A stretch of DNA of 64,000 bases from REEB95 sp963762425 (GTDB taxonomy: Bacteria; Pseudomonadota; Alphaproteobacteria; ATCC43930; CGMCC-115725). Below the pieces are notes generated by a model. It was not told where the DNA came from, did not search any database, and saw only the letters and a list, made by a program, of their open reading frames with translations. Shown one piece after another: positions 1-9,180 of this stretch. A program made the translations under genes and the position numbers. Where the stretch lies: positions 310,001-374,000 of the forward strand of contig CAVXKY010000024.1 of NCBI GenBank assembly GCA_963762425.1, in the 5' to 3' direction. The number at the start of each line of letters is the position of its first letter. Positions within the stretch are counted from its first letter, which is position 1.

Positions 1-190
1 TCGCGACGATGTTGCCCGGCCGGTAATATTTCGGCACATCCTCGAAAACCTTGGGAATCAATTCGCCCCAGGTGCGGGAGAAGAGCGAACGCCGGCGCTT
101 TTCCCGTTGATTGAAGATTGCCGGCGACATCGAAATGGATTCGGCGCCGTTCATCGCGAAACTTTTTCGGTACAAAGCTTGCCCCTTCAT
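1..190 (-). CDS. N-terminal part of an unknown protein (runs off the window)
   Basis: An open frame starts at the ATG at 190 and continues beyond base 1, giving 63 residues. The start is supported by a purine-rich GAGGGGG ribosome-binding site about 6-7 bases upstream. The visible part is basic (EKRRR near residue 31) and ends in a segment with VPKYYRPGN; it has no signal peptide or membrane segment. I do not recognise the family from this piece alone. The tandem repeat at 311-356 lies 120-165 bases upstream of the start and could be its control region. The frame is real in my judgement because of the strong ribosome-binding site and the codon bias, but the function is unknown. Confidence 0.55.
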   Translation of the reverse strand, partial: MKGQALYRKSFAMNGAESISMSPAIFNQREKRRRSLFSRTWGELIPKVFEDVPKYYRPGNIVA

Positions 191-310
191 CCTGTTCCCC
201 CTCAATATCTCATGGATTCATTGGATGAATACCCATGGATATTAACGCAACCGCCGGTGAAAACTCCACGGCGAAGATTGGGTAGCGCAAACGCCCTCCG
301 GCCATAAATG

Positions 311-356
311 CGGAAAACTACGTATCCGATATGCGGGAATCTACGTATCCGCTATG
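311..356. repeat. Two tandem copies of a 23-bp repeat
   Basis: Bases 311-333 and 334-356 are two adjacent 23-bp units. Each begins CGG, has a variable 4-base spacer and ends in CTACGTATCCGMTATG; the last 16 bases differ at one position only. The units contain a TACGTA core and lie between the 3' end of the TPR gene and the start of the leftmost gene, both on the minus strand. Two helically phased copies (23 bp, about two turns) fit an operator for a dimeric or NarL/FixJ-type regulator; that role is inference. In the rest of 191-403 I see no gene. Confidence 0.6.
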
Positions 357-403
357 TGGTATTTTCCGCCGTCAAAACGGCCCCCGTCTTCAAAACCGGG
401 GAC

Positions 404-976
404 CTAAGGCGCAACGCCGAGACGCTGCAGGCCCTGCTGCGACCGGCCGTCATCTGGATCAAGCCGTAACGCCGCGCGGTAATCCGCAATCGCCTGATCG
501 CGTTGGCCGAGCTTCTCGTAGATCTCCGCCCGGGTTTCGATGATGCTGGCGCTCCGCGGCGCCAGATCGACCGCCTTGTTGGCGTCGGGCAGGGCTTCCG
601 TGTCCCGGCCTGCCAGGTGATAGGCCCAGGCGCGGTTGATAAAGACCTCGGCGTTATTGGGCGAGAGCCCATCACCTTGGTGTAGTCGGCTATCGCCTTG
701 TCGTAGAGGTGCTTGCTGTTATAGGCGATGCCGCGATTGTTGTAGGCCATGGAAAGGCTGATCATGCTTTCGTTGCCGCCTGGATGATCGCGCTGCAGCC
801 GCTGATCCTGAGATCGGGGTCGTCGCTCGTGCACTGAGCCCAGTTTTCCGCCCTGCGGCATCCTGTTTGGCCTGCTCCGCTTTCTTCTGCTGCGCTTTGC
901 TCTGCGCATCCGTGTTCTGCGCCCAAGCCGGGAACGCCACGAGCACCAAGGCCAAGCCGATCAAAATCCTTCGCAT
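404..976 (-). pseudogene. Exported TPR protein, reading frame broken at three places
   Basis: Joining three frames gives a protein of about 190 residues. It has a signal peptide (MRRILIGLALVLVAFPAWAQ), a Lys/Ala-rich stretch, a segment with a Cys-containing C-x8-9-R-I-x-G-C pattern, and at least three TPR units (AYNNRGIAYNSK, INRAWAYHLAGR, IETRAEIYEKLGQ) ending in LQRLGVAP and TAG. Frame changes are needed near 845, 777 and 670; at 670 one base appears to be missing. The start at 976 is preferred over 1000 because it begins directly at the signal peptide. It resembles the intact TPR protein at 7089-8237. The frameshifts are probably sequence errors, but true decay cannot be excluded. Confidence 0.6.
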
Positions 977-1052
977 CCTTCGCACGCGCTCTCCGCTCAT
1001 GCCGATCGGGCAAGTATAGGCGGAACCCGGACAACCCGGCTATGATCCGGAG

Positions 1053-1469
1053 ATGGCGAAAATCCCCGCCGCGTTGCGCTTCGCCGCCGAAGGGGTGCAG
1101 GTCTATGTCTGCGCCGCCGCCGAGGGCGGCTTTGCCTGGCGCCTCAAGGGGCCGGAGGCAAAGCTGTTTGACGCTTCGGGCCGGGAAGCCGGCACGCATT
1201 TCGCCGGCCCGACCTGGCAGGGGGCCGACGGCAGCGCGGTGGTCGGCGAAGTCGTCGCCAATTCGCCGGCGCCGCAAGCGGACGCGATCCCCTGGCTGCT
1301 GTTGCGCGCCGCCTCGCATCGCGGCAACGGGATTTTCTCGGGCGTGAACTACATCCTGCGCGTGGAGACCAGCGGCGGGTTGGCGCCGAAATCGGGCTGC
1401 GCCGCCGATCGCCGGGCGCCGAAGCGCCGCGTGCCCTATCGCGCGGTTTATCTTTTCTTTCACGGCTAG
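1053..1469 (+). CDS. DUF3455 family protein
   Basis: This 138-residue protein fits the DUF3455 family of small secreted or surface proteins of unknown function. The diagnostic order is visible: a YVCAAAEGG strand, W-R-L-K-GPEAKLFD, G-x-H-F-x-GPTWQGADGS, a PWLLL motif, the N-YILRVETSGG strand, a GC pair and a C-terminal RVPYRAVYLFF. Family members usually carry a signal peptide, but none is seen here: the frame opens at 1053 directly after CCGGAG, so the annotated start may lack an export signal or the true N-terminus may be hidden by an upstream frameshift. It is divergent from the broken TPR gene and shares a short (76-bp) intergenic region with it. Confidence 0.75.
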   Translation: MAKIPAALRFAAEGVQVYVCAAAEGGFAWRLKGPEAKLFDASGREAGTHFAGPTWQGADGSAVVGEVVANSPAPQADAIPWLLLRAASHRGNGIFSGVNYILRVETSGGLAPKSGCAADRRAPKRRVPYRAVYLFFHG

Positions 1470-1527
1470 ACGATTGAAGAATTGGCGAACGATCGTGCCG
1501 AACGTTCTCATACAGGAAAGCTGATCC

Positions 1528-2220
1528 ATGGCCGAAAGCAAAACCGGCGTCCGCGTCGTGATTTCAAAAGACGGCCCCTATCGCGTTTCGGGAGAAATCC
1601 CGCTTTCCCGGCAGACCATCGTCACGGATGAAGAGGGCGGTTCCGAGACCTGGCAGGAGGGCAAGACCTTCCCGGCGCAGGAAACCTATGCGCTGTGCCG
1701 GTGCGGCCAATCGAAGAAGAAGCCGTTCTGTGACGGCACGCATACGCAAATCAAGTTCGACGGAACGGAAACCGCCAGCCGCGAGCCTTATCTCAAGCAG
1801 GCGCGACTGCTCGACGGCCCCGTCCTGGCGCTCACCGATGCGGAGAGCCTGTGCGCGTTCGGGCGTTTCTGCGATCCGCACGGCAAGGTGTGGAACCAGG
1901 TCGCGCGCAGCGACGAACCCCGGATACGTGCGAGTTTCGTCCGGCAAGTGGAAAATTGCCCGGCCGGCCGCCTGGTGGCTTGGGACAAGGCGGCGGGGAA
2001 GCCGCTGGAGCCGAAATTGCCGGTCTCGATCGGCCTGATCGAGGACCCGGCGCAGCAATGCAGCGGCCCGCTCTGGCTGCGCGGCGGAATTGCCGTGGTC
2101 GCCGCCGACGGTTTCGCCTATGAGGTGCGCAACCGCGTCACGCTTTGCCGTTGCGGCCAGTCCAGCAACAAGCCGTTCTGTGACGGCACCCACGCCGCGA
2201 TAAAATTCCGCGGCGAGTAG
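1528..2220 (+). CDS. Double CDGSH-type iron-sulfur protein
   Basis: The 230-residue protein carries two CDGSH (mitoNEET-like) 2Fe-2S sites with the three-Cys, one-His ligand set: Cys57, Cys59, Cys68 and His72, and again Cys207, Cys209, Cys218 and His222. Both contain PFCDGTH. Between them, Cys109, Cys115, Cys144 and Cys178 lie in a segment (LCAFGRFC, ENCPAGRL) that resembles the divergent single-cluster ferredoxin Fer4_19. So the protein probably binds up to three clusters and acts in cytoplasmic electron transfer or redox sensing; the partner is unknown. The ATG at 1528 follows AGGAAAGCTGATCC. The frame is intact although its downstream neighbour is badly frameshifted. Confidence 0.85.
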   Translation: MAESKTGVRVVISKDGPYRVSGEIPLSRQTIVTDEEGGSETWQEGKTFPAQETYALCRCGQSKKKPFCDGTHTQIKFDGTETASREPYLKQARLLDGPVLALTDAESLCAFGRFCDPHGKVWNQVARSDEPRIRASFVRQVENCPAGRLVAWDKAAGKPLEPKLPVSIGLIEDPAQQCSGPLWLRGGIAVVAADGFAYEVRNRVTLCRCGQSSNKPFCDGTHAAIKFRGE

Positions 2221-2224
2221 GCCC

Positions 2225-3887
2225 ATGAAGCGGCGTCGGGCGGTCGCGAAACCCGCCGCATCCATGGCTGCGACCTCGGGCTCTCCCTGGAGTCCGTTCC
2301 GTCACAGCGCCTTCACGGTGTTGTGGACCGCCACCCTGGTCTCCAATGTCGGCGGCTGGATGTACAGCGCGGCGTCCGGCTGGCTGATGACCGGTCTCGA
2401 TCCCGACCCCTTGACGTGTCGCTGGTGCAGGTCGCCACCAGCCTGCCGATGTTCCTGTTCGCGCTGCCCGCGGGCGCGTTGGCCGATATCGTCGACCGGC
2501 GGCAGTTCCTGATCGGCGTCGAGATACTGATCACCGCGATCTCGGCGGTGTTCGCGTCCTGGTCTGGCTGGGCGAGGTCACGCCGGTGACCCTGCTGGTC
2601 TTCGCTTTTCTCGCGGGCGTCGCCGGTGCGTTGGAGGCCCCGGCGTGGCAGGCGATCGTGCCGGCGCTGGTGACCAAGCGCGAGCTTGCTGCCCGCGATC
2701 GTCGCCAACAGCGTCGACTTCAACATCAGCCGCGTCATCGGCCCCGCTCTGGGCGGCATCATCGTCGGGGCCTGGGGAATGGTCGGGCCGTTCTGGATCA
2801 ATGCCGTCAGCAATATCGGCGTCATAGGGGCGAATGTCTGGTGGCGTTCGCCGGCAAAAACCGCGCCGGCGACCTGCCCGCCGAGCGGCTGCGTCAACGC
2901 CAATCGGCTCGGCCTGCGCTACGCGCGGAACAACCGGCATTTGCGCGCCACCCTGATCAGGGTGGTGGGCTTCTTCCTTTTCGCCAGCGCCTATTGGGCG
3001 CTGCTGCCGCTGGTCGCGCGCAACCAGATCGCCGGCGGGCCCGAACTTTACGGCGCGCTGCTCGGCGCCATCGGCGGCGGCGCCCTGATCGGCGCTTTCG
3101 CCCTGCCGTGGCTGCGGCAAGGCTGGGGCCCGATCGCCTGGCGGCGGCGGGCACGGCCGGGACGGCGCGGCGCCATGACGCTTTCGGCCTGGCGCGCGAT
3201 CCCGCCACCGCGCTGGCCGCGAGCCTGATCGCCGGCGTCTCATGGATCGCCGTGCTCTCGGCGTCAACGTGTCGGCCCAGGTCGCGCTGCCGGAATGGGT
3301 CGTGGCCGCGGCCTGGCGCTCTACGTCACGGTCATGTTCGGCGCGTTGAGCGTCGGCAGCGTGATCTGGGGGAAGCTTGGGCGGGGTTTTGGGCCTGCCG
3401 GCCGCGCATTACATCGCCGCGGCCGGAATGTTGCTGACCTTGGCGTTCACCCGGCGATGGAAATTGCAGACCGCGCTGGGCCTCGATCTGTCGCCGTCCG
3501 CGCATTGGCCCGCCCCGATCACCACGCACGATTTCGACCGCGAAAGCGGGCCGGTGATGGTGTCGCTCGCATACCGGATCGATCCGCAAAAATCGCGCGG
3601 GCTTCCTCGCGGCGCTGGAGGACGCGCGGGCAGGAGCGGCGGCGCGACGGGGCCTATGGCTGGAGGGTGTTCGAGGATGCCGCCGAGGAAGGCCGGATCG
3701 TGGAGGCTTTCCTGTGGAATCCTGGCTCGAGCATTTGCGCCAGCACCGGCGCGTGACCAACGCCGATCGCGTGGTTCAAAACGCGGTTTGGCGTTTTCAC
3801 GTCAAGGGCACGCCCAAGGTCACGCATCTCATCGCCGCCGACCGCAACCGCCCGCTCAAACGGAAAAAGCGGGTCCGGCGCGGCTGA
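2225..3887 (+). pseudogene. MFS_3-type exporter with C-terminal extension, multiply frameshifted
   Basis: Fragments in all three frames join into one major-facilitator transporter of the MFS_3 (enterobactin-exporter-like) family. N-terminal helices SNVGGWMYSAASGWLM and LPMFLFALPAGALADIVDRR come first. They are followed by VTLLVFAFLAGVAGALEAPAWQA, the RVIGPALGGIIVGAWG helix and C-terminal helices. The cytoplasmic extension typical of this family follows (GPVMVSLAYRID, then ESWLEHLRQHRRVTNADR and VTHLIAADR), ending at 3887. Frame changes occur near 2413, 2556, 2690 and several further places. At 2413 and 2556 restoring one G (GG read as G) repairs the frame, which suggests homopolymer errors. 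The start at 2225 is five bases after the CDGSH gene, with no clear ribosome-binding site; 2264 is an alternative. Confidence 0.7.
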
Positions 3888-3950
3888 ACCACGACGCGGC
3901 TCGAACCGGCTCTACCGGGCGCGAAGCGGTTTCAAGCCTTCCCTTCCCTC

Positions 3951-4805
3951 TCAAGCTGCCTCGCGGATGGCTTCCAGTTCCTTGCGCCGTGGCGTCGGTC
4001 TTCGGATAGCTCATCTTCAGTCCTCCAACGTGTCGAGGATGATCTGCGACACGATCAGCCGGGCGTTCTGCTTGTCGTCGGCGGGCACGACATACCAGGG
4101 CGCGTCGTCGGTGCTGGTGGCGCCAGGCATCTCGAGGCCTTCATGTAGTCGCTTCCAGAACTCCCGCTCCTCGATGTCGGCCAGGCTGAACTTCCAGTTC
4201 TTGTCCGGCTCGTCGATGCGCGCGAGGAAGCGCTTGCGCTGCTCCTCCTTCGAGAGATGCAGGAAGAACTTGACGATCCGCGTGCCGTTGCGGTGCAGAT
4301 GCTGCTCCAGGTCGTTGATGGAGCGGTAGCGCTCCTGCCAGATCGTTTCTGTCATCGCCGGCGCTCGGCGAAGCCCTCGCCGCGCAGGATCTCGGGATGC
4401 ACGCGGACGATCAGCACCTCCTCGTAATAGGAGCGGTTGAAGATGCCGATGCGGCCGCGCTCGGGCAGGTCGCGGGTGGTGCGCCAGAGGAAATCGTGCT
4501 GCAGCTCCTCGGCGCTCGGATGCTTGAAGCTGAAGACCTGGCAGCCCTGCGGATTGACGCCGGACATCACATGCCGGATGGCGCCGTCCTTGCCCGCCGC
4601 GTCCATCGCCTGGAAGATCAGCAGCACCGCGTGGCGGTTGGAGGCGTAGAGCAGCTGCTGCTGGTCGCTCAGCTGCGCGACGTGGTCGGCCAGCAGCCGT
4701 GATAGTCGTCCTTCGACTTGTAGACCGGCTTGACCCGCGTCGGCCATTTTTGAGCTTGACCGTCTCGCCTTCGCGGACGCGGAAATCTTCGGTGTCGATT
4801 TTCAT
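3951..4805 (-). pseudogene. ppk2: Polyphosphate kinase 2, frameshifted
   Basis: Joined frames give about 284 residues of a PPK2-family polyphosphate:nucleotide phosphotransferase, which interconverts polyphosphate and nucleoside phosphates. The N-terminus MKIDTEDFRVREGETVKLK is followed by the phosphate-binding loop (QAMDAAGKDGAIRHVMSG), the Arg-rich lid (PERGRIGIFNRSYYEEVL) and the C-terminal core (WQERYRSINDLE, KFFLHLSKEEQRKRFLARID). An apparent stop at 4017 is a frameshift: adding one C near 4020 continues the frame into LKMSYPKTDAT and RKELEAIREAA, the usual PPK2 tail, ending at 3951. Further shifts lie near 4745, 4700 and 4360. The start at 4805 has a GGGAGAAG ribosome-binding site. Confidence 0.8.
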
Positions 4806-4882
4806 GCGCTTCTCCCGGCGGCATAATAGCCCCTTCGCGGAACTCCCGGAACCCGCGAAAACACCGGCCATTACTTTTGCTT

Positions 4883-6759
4883 TCACACCGCCCAACATGC
4901 GCAGCCGAGCGCACCCCAAAAGCTTGAGGTCGGCGATCGGCAGCTTGCTCGACCAGGCGGTGGCATGATCATGGCCGTGGACATTGCAGCTGCGCACAGC
5001 CGCAGCGCGCGGCTTCGCGGCAGTGCCGGCCGCCCGGCCGCTTTCTTGTCGCCCCAGGCGGCATAGCCGCCGAAGCTGCGCACCGGCGACCAATCGGGCA
5101 TGGCCGGCGGCGGCGCGGCCTCGTCGAAGCGTGCGAAATCGCCCGCACCATAGACGACCTTGCCGCCGACGAGGGTGAGATCGGAGGTCGTGTCGGCGAT
5201 TTCGTCGTCGGCGCAGGAGAAATAATCGCGGTCTGGCACGATCAAATCGGCCAGTTGGCCGACCGCGATCCGCCCCTTCTTGCCCTCTTCGTTCGAGAAC
5301 CAGGTGACGTTCTCGGTCCACATCCGCAGCGCGGTCTCGCGGTCGAGGCAGTTGCGCTGCGGATAGATCCGCAGGCCGCCGACCGTCCTGCCGGTGACAA
5401 GCCAGGCGAGCGAGACCCAGGGATTGTAGGAGGCGACGCGCGTCGCATCGGTGCCGGCGGAGACCTTGACGCCCTTTCGCAGCATTTTCGCGACGGCGGC
5501 GTCGCCTCGGCCGCGCCGTGACCGTAGCGCTCGACGAAATATTCGCCCTGATAGGCCATGCGGTGCTGCACGGCGATGCCGCCGCCCAGCGCCGCGATGC
5601 GATCGATCGACTGATCGGAAATTGTCTCGGCATGGTCGAAGAACCAGTTCAGGCCATCGAGCGGAATGTCCTGATTGACCCGCTCGAACACGTCGAGCGC
5701 GCGCGAGATGGTTTCGTCATAGGTCGCATGCAGCCGCCACGGCCAGCGGTTCTGCTGCGAGGATGCGAACAACTTCTTCGAGTTCGCCCTCCATCTCCGG
5801 CGGCATGTCCGGGACGCGGCTGACGGAAATCCTCGAAGTCGGCCGCCGAGAAGACCAGCATCTCGCCGGCGCCGTTGTGGCGGAAATAATCGTCGCCCTG
5901 CTTGTACTTCGAGGTCTTGGTCCAGTTGAGAAAGTCGTCCTTCTCGCCCTTGGGCTTCTGGGTGAAGAGGTTGTAGGCGAGGCGGATGGTGAGCTGCCCC
6001 TCGTCGGCCAGTTTCTGGATGACTGCATAATCCTCTGGGTAGTTCTGGAAGCCGCCGCCGGCGTCGATGGCGCCCGTGACGCCCAGGCGGTTCAGTTCGC
6101 GCATGAAGTGGCGCGTCGAGTTGAGCTGATACTCGAAGGGCAGCTTCGGACCCTTGGCCAAGCGTCGCGTAAAGAATCCGGCGTTGGGCTTGGCCAGCAG
6201 CAGGCCGGTCGGATTGCCCTTGCGATCGCGCACGATCTCGCCGCCCGGCGGATCGGGCGTGTCCTTCGTATAGCCGACGGCGCGCAGCGCCGCGCCATTC
6301 AGCAGCGCGCGATCATAAAGATGCAGCAGGAAGACCGGCGTATCGGGCGCGACCGCGTTGAGCTCCTCGATCGTCGGCAGGCGCTTTTCGGCGAATTGAT
6401 GCTCGGTGAAGCCGCCGACCACGCGCACCCATTGCGGCGGCGGGGTGATCGCGACCTGCCGCTTCAGCATGGCCATGGCGTCGGCCAGCGAGCGCACGCC
6501 GTCCCAGCGCAGCTCCATGTTGAAGTTGAGGCCGCCGCGGATGATGTGCAGGTGGTTGTCGATCAGGCCGGGCAGCACGCGGCGGCCCTTCAGGTCGATG
6601 ATCGCGTGTCGCGGGACCGGCGAGCGGCATGACGTCCTTGTCGCGGCCGACCGCGGCGAAGACACCGTCCGTGATCGCGACGGCGCTGGCCGTCGGATTG
6701 CAGCGGTCGAGGGTGGTGAACAGGCCGCGATGCAGGATGAGATCGGGTATTTTGCTCAT
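4883..6759 (-). pseudogene. YtcJ-type metal-dependent amidohydrolase, frameshifted
   Basis: Joined frames give about 620 residues of an Amidohydro_3 (YtcJ-like) hydrolase. Visible landmarks are the metal-binding GLIDNHLHIIRGG, a large central domain (GGEIVRDRKGNPTGLLL), WFFDHAETISDQSIDRIAALGGG, the SAGTDATRVASYNPW metal site, and the C-terminal beta segment DLIVPDRDYFSCADDEI with VGGKVVYGAG. The tail CNVHGHDHATAW then GALGCACWAV is characteristic of this subfamily. The start at 6759 has a GGAGG site nine bases upstream. About five frame changes are needed (near 6620, 5820, 5740, 5500 and 4990). The substrate is unknown. Codon bias holds in all pieces, so this looks like an intact gene read badly rather than an old relic. 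Confidence 0.72.
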
Positions 6760-6911
6760 GAAGCTTGCCTCCGTGGCTTTATCCGTGACGATGGCGACGG
6801 CGCGAGGGCTGTATGACCGGATGTTGAGGTTATATCCTAATCGGGTCAATCCCGGCGCGCTCGAGGACCAACGGCGTTAAACGCCGGACCGGAATGGGGA
6901 GGAGTTGAGAC

Positions 6912-7010
6912 ATGGGACCAGGAACGAAACTTGCTTTGCTCGGCCTATTGATGATTGCCGCTACGGGACCCGCATCGGCCCAGGCTGAGACGCTACCCCC
7001 GGCTTTTTAG
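6912..7010 (+). CDS. 32-residue signal-peptide-like ORF
   Basis: An ATG at 6912 preceded by a near-perfect GGGGAGGAGTTGAGAC ribosome-binding site opens a 32-codon frame. The product has a Lys, a run of Leu/Ile/Ala and a cleavage-like ASAQA, then only seven more residues before TAG at 7010. So the sequence encodes little more than a signal peptide. It could be the 5' remnant of an exported gene (perhaps a TPR or similar periplasmic protein) cut short by a frameshift or deletion, or a true small exported peptide or leader. It lies between the divergent amidohydrolase and the intact TPR gene. Its function is unknown. Confidence 0.45.
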   Translation: MGPGTKLALLGLLMIAATGPASAQAETLPPAF

Positions 7011-7088
7011 CGCCTTGCCTTCCGTGCGGCGCTTCGTTAGCTATCGCCCCACGGTCTTCGGTTGGCGGGCAATAAAAGGGGCAGGCGC

Positions 7089-8237
7089 TTGAAGAATTGG
7101 AAAATGCCGCTGGCGGGCTTGGCGGTGTTCGCCATGGCCGCTCAGGCTTTGGCGCAAAGCCCGGCGCCCGTTCCTGCCCGGCCGCCCGTTCCTGCTCCGG
7201 CTGTCGCCCCGGCAAAGCCGCCCGCGCCAGCCGTCACCCCCGCTCCCGCCCCGGCTTCGATCACGCTGCCGAGCCCGGCCCAGGCGGCGGCGCAATGCCG
7301 CGACAACGCCGCCAGTCCCAACCAGCGCATCGCCGCCTGCGGCTTGATCATCGAGGTCTATAAGGGAACGCCGGAAAGCCTGGCCATCGCCTATGCCAGC
7401 CGTTGCGCCGCCTATGGCGCCGACGGCCAATTCACGCCGGCCGGCCCCGATTGCGACCAGGCGATCAAGCTCGATCCCGCCAACGCCGACGCCTTCGCCA
7501 CGCGCTGCAATCTCAACGACGACCAGGGCCAATACGACGCCGCCCTCAGCGATTGCAACCAATCGGTCCAGCTCGACCCGAATTACGCCACCGCCTTCTT
7601 CGATCGCGGCCTGGTCTACGACAATCTCCAGCAATACGACAAATCGGCCGCCGATTACGGCCAGGCGATCGTGCTCTATCCGGGTTTCGCCAAGGCCTAT
7701 TATCACCGCGGCGACGCTTATATCGCCGCCGGCCGCTTCGACGACGCAATTCCCGATCTTTCCCAAGCGATCAAGCTTATCCCCAATTATGCCGACGCCT
7801 ATATCGACCGCGGCAACGCCTATGACGGCAAGGGCAAGCGCGCGCTCGCGATAGCGGATTACGGCCAGGCGCTGGCGCTCGACCCGGACGACCCGGCCAC
7901 GCTCAACAACCGCTGCTTCGACCGCGCCGTGCTCGGCCAATTGCAGCCGGCGCTCCAGGATTGCAACCAGTCGCTCAAGCTCCGTCCCGGCGACGACAAC
8001 GCGCTCGACAGCCGCGGCTTCGTCTATCTCAAGCTGAAACAGCCGGCGGCGGCCATATCCGATTACGACGCCGCGCTGGCGGTCAATCCCGGGCGCGTCA
8101 GCTCGCTCTATGGAAGGGGCTTGGCCAAGCGCTTGAACAACGACAAGACCGGGGGCGACGCCGACGTCGCGGCGGCCAAGAAGCTTGATCCCGGCATCGA
8201 CAAGGTCTTCGCCGCCTGGGGCGTAAAGGGCGGCTAG
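7089..8237 (+). CDS. Exported tetratricopeptide-repeat protein
   Basis: The 382-residue product has a signal peptide (basic KNWK, then a hydrophobic stretch ending AQALAQ), a Pro/Ala-rich linker (residues 25-60) and a domain with paired Cys (AAQCRDNAAS, RIAACGLII). Seven or more TPR units follow, such as AFFDRGLVYDNLQQYDK, AYYHRGDAYIAAGRFDD and AYIDRGNAYDGKGK. It probably acts as a periplasmic scaffold for protein contacts; the partner is unknown. I prefer the TTG at 7089, eight bases after AGGGG, because it gives a normal n-region; ATG 7104 is an alternative. The gene is intact. Its last 30 bases are duplicated at 11554-11583. Confidence 0.75.
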   Translation: MKNWKMPLAGLAVFAMAAQALAQSPAPVPARPPVPAPAVAPAKPPAPAVTPAPAPASITLPSPAQAAAQCRDNAASPNQRIAACGLIIEVYKGTPESLAIAYASRCAAYGADGQFTPAGPDCDQAIKLDPANADAFATRCNLNDDQGQYDAALSDCNQSVQLDPNYATAFFDRGLVYDNLQQYDKSAADYGQAIVLYPGFAKAYYHRGDAYIAAGRFDDAIPDLSQAIKLIPNYADAYIDRGNAYDGKGKRALAIADYGQALALDPDDPATLNNRCFDRAVLGQLQPALQDCNQSLKLRPGDDNALDSRGFVYLKLKQPAAAISDYDAALAVNPGRVSSLYGRGLAKRLNNDKTGGDADVAAAKKLDPGIDKVFAAWGVKGG

Positions 8238-8366
8238 CGGGCGCCGCTCAAGCGAAGGTCAACTGCGTCTGCCATTCCGGTTGCGTCTATTCCGGCGGCG
8301 CATGCGTGAAAGGCAACTAGCCCGCGCTGCATACTGCACGAGGTGAAATTTTCGTCGAAGCCGATG

Positions 8367-8388
8367 TCCGCTTTGTGCCAAAAGCGGA
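8367..8388. repeat. Palindrome TCCGCTTT / AAAGCGGA
   Basis: Perfect 8-bp inverted arms (8367-8374 and 8381-8388) around a 6-base loop lie between the TPR gene and the bdhA stop codon. The left arm, with the flanking CGATG, is the same sequence that flanks the IS30 element at 14589-14601, and the right arm matches its other flank at 15838. This is therefore an intact copy of a dispersed REP-like palindrome. Confidence 0.6.
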
Positions 8389-8397
8389 ACTGGCGGA

Positions 8398-9180
8398 TCA
8401 CTGCATGTACCAGCCGTGACTGACCACGAGCGACTGGCCGGTGAGCGCATTGATCTCGAAGGCGGCGAAGAACAGCGCGACTGCGGCCACATCCTCGACG
8501 GTGGTGAATTCGCCGTCGACCGTGTCCTTCAGCATGACATTCTTGATGACATCATCCTCGGAGATGCCGAGCTCCTTCGCCTGCTCGGGGATCTGCTTGT
8601 CGACCAGGGGCGTGCGCACGAAACCGGGCAGATGACATTGGCGCGGACGCCGTGCTCGGCGCCCTCCTTGGCGACGACCTCGGCGAGGCCGATCAGGCCA
8701 TGCTTGGCCGTGACATAGGGCGCCTTCAGCACGGACGCTTCCTTCGAATGGACCGAGCCCATATAGATGATGCTGCCGCCGCTGCCCTGCTTGTACATCT
8801 GCGCGCAGCGCGGCGCGGGTGGTCAGGAAGGCGCCGTCGAGATGGATGGCCAGCAGCTGCTTCCATTTGGCGAAGTCGAACTGGTCGAGCGGCGCGACGG
8901 TCTGAATGCCGGCGTTGCTGACGAGGATGTCGACGCCGCCCGAAAGCGGCGACGGCCTTGGCGACGCCGGCATCGACCTGCGCTTCGTCGGTGACATCCA
9001 TCGCGACGCCGATCGCTCGCTCGGCGCCACGCCGAGCTCCGCGGCGGTGGCGTCGGCGCCCTCAAGATTGAGATCGGCGATCGCGACCTTGGCGCCTTCG
9101 CGCGCGAAGGCGGCGCGATTTCCTTGCCGATGCCGCTGGCGGCGCCGGTGACGATGGCGACTTTTCCTTCGAGCGTTCAT
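8398..9180 (-). pseudogene. bdhA: 3-hydroxybutyrate dehydrogenase, frameshifted
   Basis: Joined frames give a 260-residue short-chain dehydrogenase that converts 3-hydroxybutyrate to acetoacetate with NAD. Visible are the glycine-rich GKVAIVTGAASGIGKEIA (one base off from the ATG at 9180), VDILVSNAGIQ, the Ser-Tyr-Lys site in IIYMGSVHSKEASVLKAPY with VTAKHG, and GFVRTPLVDKQIPEQAKE. The diagnostic C-terminus DGEFTTVEDVAAVALF then ALTGQSLVVSHGWYMQ identifies BdhA rather than a general SDR. Frame changes are needed near 9168, 8990, 8935, 8810 and 8640. The start overlaps the stop of the upstream decarboxylase as ATGA, which indicates translational coupling. Confidence 0.8.

Noticed and set aside
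762..1541. Long minus-strand open frame of 259 codons
   Set aside because: Its first half is the antisense of the DUF3455 gene and its end is one piece of the frameshifted TPR gene; it has no family match and no ribosome-binding site.
5763..6632. Plus-strand frame of 289 codons opposite the amidohydrolase
   Set aside because: It is an antisense shadow made long by the high GC content; the minus-strand pieces carry the recognisable amidohydrolase motifs.
7089..8237. CRISPR array or tandem DNA repeat
   Set aside because: The periodicity is at the protein level (34-residue TPRs); the DNA units diverge too much and there are no spacers.
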